Source of the DNA: Ryuthela nishihirai
Lineage: Eukaryota > Arthropoda > Arachnida > Araneae > Heptathelidae
Reading direction: 5' to 3'
Length of the DNA stretch: 64,000 bases
NCBI GenBank assembly: GCA_038380435.1
Contig: JAWZYU010000025.1
Coordinates: 27,132,707-27,196,706, forward strand
Positions 56,526 to 64,000 of the stretch are shown here, piece by piece. Made by a program: the position numbers and the translations under genes. Below the pieces are notes generated by a model that saw only the letters and a program-made list of their open reading frames with translations, had not been told where the DNA came from and made no database searches. Numbering within the stretch: the first letter of the stretch is position 1; each line of letters begins with the position of its first letter.

Positions 56526-56781
56526 ACCAGAGCCTATAAATACTGCAATACGCAAGAAGCACTCAACAACGAAATAAAATACGTTTTTGAACTTGCTGAA
56601 CAGGACGGATATACCTCACACACCATCAACAAAATTCACAAATAAATCAAATGCAAACAATCCCAAAACCCTCCAATACCTGTAAATAAAGAAACGCAAA
56701 AATACACAATAGCCCTACCATACATAAATAATAATTTCACATACTCTGTCTAAAATCTTTCGTTATAAAGTCCCAATTAAA

Positions 56782-57021
56782 ATGTCTCACACTATATCCA
56801 AACTCATTCGAAACAATCGCGACCATATACCCAGCTCTGGAGGAGTTTACTACATTCAACTCAATGACCCCACAGGTAAAATCTTCCCCAAAGACAAATA
56901 CATGGGTAAAACTTCACGCCCATTTAACGCCCGACTTAAAAAGCACAAATACGACATCTTAAATAAACTACAAAAAAACTGCACTACGTCAAGCAATCAC
57001 CGAAAACAATCTGCCCACTGA
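56782..57021 (+). pseudogene. GIY-YIG endonuclease domain of Penelope-like element
   Basis: SSGGVYYIQLNDPTGKIFPK holds the GIY half (GVYYI), and DKYMGKTSRPFNARLKKHKY holds the YIG half (YMG), with the invariant Arg of the GxTSRxxxxRxxxH pattern. The Glu-containing helix, AVTESILINI, is still recognisable in the same frame at 57073-57102, beyond stops at 57019, 57034 and 57040. The catalytic Tyr, Arg and Glu candidates thus survive but the protein is broken. A homing endonuclease of the same fold is an alternative, but no self-splicing intron is seen. Confidence 0.78.
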
Positions 57022-57299
57022 TTTTCACTCCACTAAAATTAGTATCCCCACCTCCCAAATTCCAACTGGCCGTCACAGAAAGTATCCTCATTAACATAAA
57101 ACTGACCAAACTCTGCAACACAGATATTGTCCCCCTCCCCCCAGTGTGGTGTCTGATACTTAGGGGATATAACATACACCTCGGAAATTCCACACACCCC
57201 TAAACACTACTCTCTCATTGTCGATCCCCATTTGCCACCTGCAATAATACACACCCACCTAACCCTAAAATATAACTCCTAAAATTGGCGATTAATGTA

Positions 57300-57346
57300 C
57301 CCGTGCATGCATGCACACGTGCGCGCACACACACACACACACACAA
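57300..57346. repeat. CA/CG-rich simple repeat
   Basis: GTGCATGCATGCACACGTGC followed by a (CA)n run and an A-run, within the Penelope-like element. Confidence 0.9.
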
Positions 57347-57711
57347 AAAAAACTCCCTATATTAATACCAATAAGAAAACCATTATTCAGACCCTCAATA
57401 ACATAATTATCTTAACCCCAATTTTCAGTTTACCAAATTTATTAATTCACTAAAAGTACCCCACTCATTATAAAGATGAATTACTACCCAGAAACAGTGA
57501 TGCTTTCCTCGACATACACATGTCTTGGCGATTTCCCATAATCCCACACTCTTTCAACCTCCGTTACATGCAGATCGCATTACCGCCACCCACACTTTCG
57601 CCGACCACTCCGATCCTCGGAGCTGAACCACTGACATGTCAATTTATGGCACCCCACCCCTCCCCCGTGCTCACCAACCAACTGGCTCTCCTGCATTAAG
57701 TTCCTCACTTC

Positions 57712-57758
57712 CCACCTGATGAAGTGCCGATAGAAATGGCGCGAAGCATGCGTCGTGG
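57712..57758 (+). ncRNA. Candidate type I hammerhead ribozyme
   Basis: Stem I pairs CCAC (57712-57715) with GTGG (57755-57758). The core is CTGATGA (57716-57722). Stem II pairs GTGCC (57724-57728) with GGCGC (57738-57742) around a 9-nt loop. GAA (57743-57745) follows, then a short stem III, GC (57746-57747) with GT (57752-57753) around ATGC, and the cleavage-site C at 57754. Order and core match self-cleaving hammerheads, and the very short stem III is typical of those in Penelope-like elements, which often act as dimers. Deviations are one extra A before stem II and G in place of the A closing stem III, so activity may be weak or lost. Confidence 0.65.
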
Positions 57759-57767
57759 ATCTAAAAC

Positions 57768-58085
57768 TTTTTTAAGCACCCTATGCTATCAAAAAGTATA
57801 AACAATTATGTTATTCGCCAGTGGGTAGACCATTGGCAGCAGTCATCATTGTCTTATTCTCCACTGAGACGTCACTTGCCGACAAGAATGTCAAATTTTA
57901 AATTTCTCACCGAAAGCATTCCAAGAAACTCCTGTTACTTCTTATCCTCTGCGGCATGGTACATAAATCTTTCTTTAATAATTATTAATACTTGATAGCA
58001 TAGTCCATGTGTCGAAGTGCTTAAAAACATTTAACAGTGTCATAGAGAATTAAATTGCTTTAATTACTGCACTGTGTACCTCTAC
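57768..58085. repeat. Inverted repeat related to the 27.1 kb palindrome
   Basis: Left arm TTTTTTAAGCACCCTATGCT and ATCAAAAAGTATAAACAATT (57768-57809) is complementary, with a small deletion, to the right arm at about 57967-58035 (TAATTATTAATACTTGATAG, CATAGTCC, GAAGTGCTTAAAAA). The right arm and its flank to ACTGTGTACCTCT are nearly identical to 27204-27330. Between the arms are about 155 bp absent at 27.1 kb. Confidence 0.8.
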
Positions 58086-58261
58086 TGTAATTTTTATCTT
58101 AAATGTACATATTTTATCACTATATTTCAAATTTTATCAAATTCTGAGAAGAAAAAATTTACAGCATTAATGGGTTAACCTAACTTTAAATATAATTTCA
58201 ATACAAGGTAAAAAAATTGATCGTTTTTATACAATTTGTGCTTATTTTCAACATGAAGTTT

Positions 58262-58320
58262 GTATTTGAGCTTGGGAAATACAGATTACATGCTTGATAA
58301 GCTACTGACTGAGCCATAAC
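58262..58320 (-). repeat. SINE-A head fragment
   Basis: TTTGAGCTTGGGAAATACAG and GCTACTGACTGAGCC match the complement of the SINE-A tRNA-like head. The body is missing. Confidence 0.6.
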
Positions 58321-59222
58321 AAGCATGAGTGCTGCATATGAGAGCTAGTTCCCATAATGAAGGTTATAGGATAGGGGACATTAATAAGGCTTATGATCCT
58401 CCCTAACAGCCATGCTACTTGCACAACACCTTCTCATATAACATTTTCTTTAATCATAAAAAATGTGAAAATAATTTTGATCAATGTTTTTTAATTGCAT
58501 TATAAGCAGTCTGTACATGCATCATGTCCATTTTCTTCCAAAACTTACTACTATGTCCACAGATGCTGCTGAGTTATCACACTGTCAGCCTTAACTACTG
58601 CATTTGGCAGTAAAATGCATACATTGTACATCAAACAAATTTTCCAAGGATTATGTAATGTTGCAAAATATCAAAAGAAAAGAAAATTTATCCACAAAGT
58701 TTTAAGATGTCAATATTACAAGATATCAAAAGTGACATTAGATAGAATTAGTCTTCATCAATCATATCAACATTTCTGAAGCAGAGGATACAATTTATAT
58801 CCTCTTTTGAGGAAAGCAAGAACATGTCATTGCAAATGCCTTAGAACAGCTCTCAACAAGAAATGGCTAAAAACTGCATTTCAGTGGTTTCTTCAAAGAA
58901 AAGTCATACTACAAATGAACTGGTTTTGTGTAAACAAGCTCACAATTATGTAATAATGCTCGAAATAAAAAAGATTTAAAGCATTTTCCAATTGTTTGTG
59001 CTGTTCATGTAAAGGTTAGAACATAAAATATTAAGGAAGATGTCAAAATTACTCCTGCCCCCAAATATCATAATGTCAATAAAAAGGTGTAGCTCGCAGA
59101 AGATGCTTCAAATCTTTCCACTCCAATTGTTATGCTATAATTGCAGACTTGTTTACAAACCATTCCATCAAAAAGGGTGGTATATTTAGGAAGTACCCAT
59201 TGGTTCTCCATCCAAACAAAGG
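58321..59222. other. Unassigned intronic sequence
   Basis: No exon or repeat family recognised. Confidence 0.4.
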
Positions 59223-59617
59223 TTGGGGTTGTTTTACCTCTGAGTGGAACTCTTTTGCACACAGTGTCTTATTCCCCTCGGAGCTAAATGGCCAAGTCAC
59301 AATGACCCTGAAGGCTCAGAGAAGATTGAGAGGAACCACTGGATAGCTGTTGAGAAACAGGTGGTATCCTCCCGTCAAGGCCATCTAGCATGCCTTTAAT
59401 GTGCACAGGGTATGGCTCTCCCACACACAGGCCCATGGCTTTATATTCCATCCAATGGACAGTGGCCTTTCCAATCCCATAGTGTCCCCTACCAGCTTGG
59501 GAAAGGGGGGGGGGGGAGTTTTGCGGAGATAAATCTCAACTTGGGCCCAGGTGGGACTTGAACCTGGGAACTACAGATTCTGAGTCTGGTATGCTACTGA
59601 CTGAGCCATCCCCACCA
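59223..59617 (-). repeat. SINE-A copy, full length
   Basis: Complement of SINE-A from GGTTGTTTTACCTCTGAGTG to the head CTACTGACTGAGCCATCCCC. Flanks CAAACAAAGG (left) and CAAGCAAAGG (right) are a probable target duplication with one change. Confidence 0.9.
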
Positions 59618-60045
59618 AGCAAAGGAAATTCATATTTCTGAAACATTAAACTCGATAGATAATAAAAAATTTACATTTCTTAACTGGGCAAACCAAAAAA
59701 GGCTTATTGACAAATTTTTCAAAATGAGTTTAAAAACTGAACTTTAGAAGCAATAATTTTTTAAGACCCTCATGAGAAATATATGGTGGAGATTTAGCCA
59801 TAATTCTAAAAAAAAAGAAAGGAAATAAAAGATATTTGAAGTAATACTGAGCAAAAGCATATTTATTTAGCACTTTAAGAAACCAGAAGCTTCTGCACAC
59901 TAAAAGTGGTGATAGAGTTTACTTGGAGGTTATGATTTACTGCATACCTATTTCTAAATCGCCACACTGGTTGTTCTGGGTTTAACACAATGACTTTTGC
60001 TTAGCTTATGATTTAAGAACTATTGGTTTGTGAACCAGCAATATA

Positions 60046-61150
60046 CAGGGGTTTATCAAAATAATGGAAACACCAACGGTGACTGGAGTACATGCAATGT
60101 GTTGTATGCATATCACAGAGTTGACACCATCCGTGATGTGAGGTATATATTTAAGTAGAGAGATGCGAGGTATATAATGATGTCAAGTATCACTTAGCAG
60201 TGCCACGGGCGCAGGTGAAACAGCTGTTGTGGTGTTGACAATGTCAGATCTCAGTGGCCTCCAAAAAGACATGATCATTGGTGCACATCTTGCAGGAACT
60301 TCAGTAACCAGAATGGCAAAAATAGTAGGTGTAACATGAGGAACTATATTGAAGATTAAGACTACCTATCAAAAAGGAGAGGGCTTTGCCTCCAAACATG
60401 CAAATTGTGGACACCATACGAAGTTGTCAGATAGGGATAGGTGAACATTGGCATGGATTATACAAGGGAAGCACAAGACCATGGCACCACAAATAACAGC
60501 AGAGTTGAACACCAGTTGGAATGATCCTGTTTCCGTCACAACAGTTTGTCGGGAACTTCATCTGCTGGAATTTATGGCCTTGCTACAATCCACAAACCTC
60601 TGATTATCAACATCAATACAATAAAACGTGTAAGGTGTGGCAAAGCACATAAAAACTGAGGTGCTAAAGACTGGCAATGTGTCATCTGGTCTGATGAATT
60701 GTGATATACATTGTTTCCCACCACTAATAGAGTGTACGTCTGATGAAAACCTGTAGAAGCATACCATCCCAACTGTTTGGTTCCGACTGTGAAGCATGGA
60801 GGTGGATCCCTGATGCTGTGGGGTGCCACATAATGGCATTCCTTAGGGCCATTAGTTATTTTGCAAGGTCATGTCACATTCACAATGTACGAATCCATTC
60901 TCGGGGACCACCTGCACCCAATATTGCGGGCATTGTTCCGTAATGACCATCCTAGTTTCAAGTGGATAATGCACCCGTGCATTGTGTGAAATGTGTCAAG
61001 TTGTGATTTGCAGAACATAAGGATGAGATGCAGAGCTACCCCTGGCCACCTCAATCTCCAGACCTCAATATTATTGAACATTTGTGGGAATATCTGGAGT
61101 GCAAGGTCATATCACACTTTCCACCTCCAGCATCACTGGTGCAGTTATAT
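60046..61150 (+). mobile_element. Tc1-like transposon relic, right end missing
   Basis: Left terminus CAGGGGTTTATCAAAATAAT follows TATA. The transposase on the + strand starts at 60242 (MSDLSGLQKDMIIGAHLAGT, a helix-turn-helix region), then SDRDR, MAPQITAELN and, far downstream, SPDLNIIEHLWEYLEC at about 61054-61101 with the third catalytic Asp intact. Many stops and frameshifts lie between. No matching right terminal repeat is found before 61155. Confidence 0.82.
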
Positions 61151-61154
61151 ACAG

Positions 61155-61742
61155 TACAATACAATATTGTGTTTTATAAACTTTAATAAGTTTATGCTTT
61201 TAAATTTTTCTTCGTCTTTCACACGTTGACTATGTACATATTTTGATGAAATACGAACACTTCTGACACACAGTTCTTGCTGTACAGTTATGAGACTTAC
61301 AGTACACACAAAGACACACACATTCAAACAATGTTTATTGTAACTGTATTGTCATTTTTTCGAGCAGTGGAAGTGGATCATCAGGGTCTCATCCTAGTCT
61401 TCTTCTACGTGTTCCGTATGCAGAGGAGAGTGCATAGTCAGCAGTTCTTTTAGTGCACTGAAACTTTTTCAAAATTTAACTTTTTATAATAAATTTATGT
61501 ATATATTTATTGTAGTAAATGATAAAATATATTAATAATACATATATTTTATGCATTTATGACTTACTGAACTTTTTTTTTAGTTATCTTTACATTTTCT
61601 AGTCTACACACGTCATCTGCGATTTTCCGCAGTAGGCCGCAAAACTAAAAAATAAAAATTTTCATTTAATTATTGATGGCAAACTCGCGAATAATCAAAT
61701 CCGCGAAAGTTAAACCCACGAAAGTTGTGGGCCGACTGTAAT
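61155..61742. mobile_element. Possible Tigger/pogo-type MITE
   Basis: The right end, read inwards on the - strand, is ACAGTCGGCCCACAACTTTC, close to the ACAGTCGGCCC terminus of pogo/Tigger-like elements, with GCGAATAATC and CCGCGAAAG motifs inside. A degraded left end may be TACAGTACAATACAAT near 61155. No coding content is seen. The left boundary is uncertain. Confidence 0.5.
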
Positions 61743-62099
61743 AGCAATTATGAAAAGTGTTCTTAAAGGCAAAAAAAAATAAGGATTAACTAAGAATAAG
61801 ATCTGCAACATACCAGACAGAACTTTATTTCAGTCACCTTCAATTTTTTAATGATGTAACTTGCTCATAATTAGCAATGGAGAACAAATTGCATAATGTG
61901 TTTAGACCTCCTTACCTTTGGTTGTAACATTTTGTATGAAAAAATACATGTTAATAATGAGATGGAGTTATGCATTCAAGCAGTCTCACATAGACTTTTT
62001 TTATTTAAAACTGTTAACTCTTAAACATGTTAGAATAAGTAGTTCATTTAGAAAATAAAATTTAGTGTCTTATTTTACAAGCATTATTTCTCTTATTAG

Positions 62100-62304
62100 T
62101 ATGCCTCTGTTCTTGATAATTTGACTCCTGATGATGTGCGGCAGCTTATAGAGAGTGAAGATGAATTCCAAAGGTGTGGCTCATTTATTCGTGTGTTTCC
62201 ATCTGCAACGTCTTCAGAATATCTAAAATATTTTGAACATTGCCGCTATTACAATCTTCTTTTAGATGCATGGGAGCAAAAGTATCATAGTAATAGAGCT
62301 AAAG
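62100..62304 (+). CDS. TTLL4: TTLL4-like exon 9 (LTPDDVR / WEQKYH region)
   Basis: The acceptor is CTCTTATTAG and the donor GTAAAC, entering in phase 0 and leaving with one base. The product starts YASVLDNLTPDDVRQLIESE and includes RVFPSATSSEYLKYFEHCRY and WEQKYHSNRAKG. This is the region that separates TTLL4 from other TTLL proteins. The exon is intact. No further exon is visible in 62305-64000. Confidence 0.93.
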
Positions 62305-62989
62305 GTAAACTCTAGTTTATAATAGTTCATAACTAACTTTAAGATATTGGAGGGTTTTTTTTAATTGTGCTATTGTTTCAAAGGTAAACTTTTTTATAAG
62401 CAGTAATGCATTTGATTCAGAAATTATTTGATCTCAATTTTAATGCTTCAGTTTAACTTTATATGCTTTAATTTATTTTTGTTTATTTTTACTGTTGTTT
62501 AGCTATCTATTGTTTAGTTTTTGTTCTGAGTTATCTCACTTTTAGTAGCAAAATAACTTTTTCTGGCACTGCTTTGTTAGTTTCACACATTGTCAAGTAC
62601 CAGAAATCTAAGCCTATACATTACACTTAATAAACCTAGAAGCTACTCCTAGCTTATAAACAAATAGGAGTAACTTCTAGGATTTTTCTTTGTCCTCTGT
62701 GTTCAAATGAAATAGCAATTTTTTAATTTTACTGAAATAAAGTGAAAGAATACAAAAAATGTTGCATTTTTTTTAAGTTGAATGAATAAATGATATACTA
62801 TTATCAAAAGGTAAGTAAGGTGAACAAATTCGCTTAACTTTATTTTTTTTAAGAATTTTTGATATCTTGTTTTTTCAGAAATGCTTTTTCTTTTGATATG
62901 TAACATGGCATTTTTCCCTTTTAGTTGCTTAAGGATAAGGTTCTAAAATTATTTTACTTTCTGAAAATACTTCAAAATTAATTTGACCA

Positions 62990-63150
62990 CCAAGTATTGG
63001 GTTATTTTATTTCTGAGTGGCACTTTTTTTGTACACTATGGGCTAAATGGCCAGATTACAAACCCCAAATGTTCAGATAAGGTTGAGGAAGTGGATCCAC
63101 TATACGGCTGTTAAGAGACAGATGGAAACCTTCTGTCAAGGCCATCCAGC
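62990..63150 (-). repeat. SINE-A 3' part
   Basis: TTGGGTTATTTTATTTCTGA, GGGCTAAATGGCCAGATTAC, AGATAAGGTTGAGG and GTCAAGGCCATCCAGCAGAC are the complement of the SINE-A 3' half. Confidence 0.85.
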
Positions 63151-63379
63151 AGACAGTTGATGTCAGTGTAATGTAATGGGGGTGTTTTCAATTCACACAT
63201 TGGGTCCCTTAACATCAATGGAGCAATATTTGAATGCCACAGAATATTTGAACATCATTGCCAGTCTGATGCAGCCCTCCAATGCTGCAGTGTATCCATA
63301 TGGAAATGAGTACTTTTTTTTTATGAATGTTTTAGCAGGATAATGCTTCATGTCACACCAAGGAACCAAACACTATAAG

Positions 63380-63693
63380 GGTTCTCAGATTCAAGTCCCA
63401 ACTCTGCTAGTGTTGATAGATTTATCTCCTCCTAACCCCCACCCGGCCCTTCATCAGAAAGAAGACAGTGATGGGTTGAAAAACTGCTGTCTGTTGAATG
63501 TGATGTTAAGCTTTGACCTTGTGTGCATTACATCCATACCCTTGGCACATTAAAGCCTGCCATTTGTCTCCTAATTGCTGTTCAATGGGTCCCCTTCCCC
63601 CTATTTTCTCTGAGCCCTTGGGGTCCTTGTGACTTAACCATTTACCCATTGTGTGCAGAAACTGCCATTCAGAGGTAAAACAAACCAAACTAA
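63380..63693 (+). repeat. SINE-A copy lacking the first part of the head
   Basis: Starts at the B box region (GATTCAAGTCCC), then GATAGATTTATCTCC, GACAGTGATGGG, TGTGATGTTAAGC, CCTTGTGACTTAACCATTTA and ends CAGAGGTAAAACAAACC. Confidence 0.88.
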
Positions 63694-63849
63694 GGGTTAA
63701 AAATGCTGGTTAAGAATAGTATTAAATGTGAGAACAGTGTAGTAAATGGAAAATTTATAGAAACTAAAGATTAAACGTTATATTTAACATATATTCTAAT
63801 CAATAAGTAATATCCACAGAATTATTTGTTGACTTTAAAGTCAATAAAT

Positions 63850-63945
63850 CAATAAATAGTTTTGTGGAAAAAGGTTTTACCAATGTGGAATTAGAACCCA
63901 TGTCTCTCAAGATGCATGCCAGAGTGTTCTAAAACCACTAATGTC
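63850..63945 (-). repeat. Probable SINE-C-like tRNA head
   Basis: AATGTGGAATTAGAACCCAT, GTTCTAAAACCACTAATGTC and the A-rich upstream AAAAAGGTTTT fit the complement of a SINE-C head, though with weak agreement. Confidence 0.45.
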
Positions 63946-64000
63946 AACTCTGTCTTTTTTCCACTAATATGGCTTATACTTGTATCTGGAAAGATACAAA

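Larger units (their letters stand above)
56526..57766 (+). mobile_element. Penelope-like element relic with GIY-YIG endonuclease
   Basis: Translated in one frame with a few stops, 56530-56640 reads YKYCNTQEALNNEIKYVFEL then AEQDGYTSHTINKIHK, like the stretch after the reverse transcriptase of Penelope-like elements. The GIY-YIG domain follows at 56782-57100. The RT itself is missing (5'-truncated, as usual for such elements). Base composition is C-rich and unlike the surrounding intron. A hammerhead-like motif lies at 57712-57758. Penelope-like elements are known to carry both GIY-YIG endonucleases and hammerhead ribozymes, so the association supports the call. Confidence 0.75.
6841..62304 (+). 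other. TTLL4: TTLL4-like tubulin polyglutamylase gene, internal part (nine exons)
   Basis: Nine + strand exons (6841-6969, 16700-16882, 22042-22140, 26294-26428, 28070-28106, 30986-31080, 42724-42829, 55700 or 55684-55798, 62100-62304) join into about 362 codons resembling the C-terminal half of the TTL domain of TTLL4 and the segment after it. TTLL4 enzymes are ATP-grasp amino-acid ligases that add glutamate to side chains of tubulin and some other acidic proteins such as nucleosome assembly proteins. Support is the ordered set of family motifs: [55 protein letters not shown]. Every intron is GT-AG and phases agree at all junctions except exon 7 to 8. The start, the N-terminal half and the last exons are outside the window. 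TTLL5 is a less likely alternative, because the LTPDDVR and WEQKYH segment after the ligase domain fits TTLL4 better. Confidence 0.93.

Noticed and set aside
56782..57100. Homing endonuclease in a self-splicing intron
   Set aside because: No group I or II intron core is seen and the preceding residues fit a Penelope-like element; the host region is a spliceosomal intron.

Overview
This is a window of an AT-rich, intron-rich, transposon-laden animal genome. No bacterial signature (operon, Shine-Dalgarno site, dense ORFs) is present. The one host gene recognised is a tubulin tyrosine ligase-like polyglutamylase on the + strand, most like TTLL4. Nine internal exons (6841-62304) are scattered over more than 55 kb with GT-AG introns of 1.6-12.9 kb. 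They encode the C-terminal half of the TTL (ATP-grasp) domain, including the metal-binding NISPS stretch, and the conserved segment after it. Both ends of the gene lie outside the window. Invertebrate origin is likely from the exon divergence and the mix of RTE LINEs, Tc1/mariner elements and tRNA-derived SINEs. An arthropod such as a chelicerate would fit, but the species cannot be fixed from sequence alone.

Almost everything else is intronic mobile DNA. Three tRNA-derived SINE families recur: SINE-A (about 390 bp, ending GTAAAACAACCCAACCC), SINE-B (about 210 bp, ending in an A/T-rich tail) and SINE-C (tRNA head, often in inverted arrangements). One RTE-type LINE family has three copies: 3074-6558 (- strand), 49620-53477 (+, interrupted by a SINE-A with 12-bp target duplications) and a decayed one at about 45100-48480. 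DNA transposons include at least five Tc1-like relics, two mariner-like relics, hAT-type elements nested in each other, and a TTAA-flanked piggyBac-type non-autonomous family with three copies. One of those sits exactly in the TTAA of a SINE-A; another is split by a 976-bp solo LTR with TG..CA ends and a 4-bp target duplication.

Region by region: 1-6840, upstream intron with SINE-B and the first LINE; 7.1-9.3 kb, SINE-A split by the piggyBac-type element; 9.36-10.86 kb, Tc1 with a palindromic end; 11.1-15.2 kb, fold-back elements, a mariner relic and a SINE-C cluster; 17-25.2 kb, Tc1 and mariner relics plus tandem SINE-A; 27.1 kb, a long palindrome; 31.5-33.1 kb, an old LINE with ORF1 and endonuclease; 33.8-35.4 kb, a nested hAT/SINE stack; 36.8-38.0 kb, a palindrome nested inside a larger fold-back; 39.2-42.4 kb, SINE-B cluster and the LTR-split piggyBac copy; 44-53.5 kb, SINE-C fold-backs and two LINEs; 54.7-58.1 kb, a DUF4817-like relic and a Penelope-like element; 59.2-64 kb, SINE-A copies, a Tc1 relic and a Tigger-like end.

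The most notable signal is at 56.5-58.1 kb. A Penelope-like relic with a GIY-YIG endonuclease is followed by a sequence that folds as a type I hammerhead ribozyme (57712-57758), which runs directly into an inverted-repeat sequence also found as a near-perfect palindrome 30 kb away at 27.1 kb.
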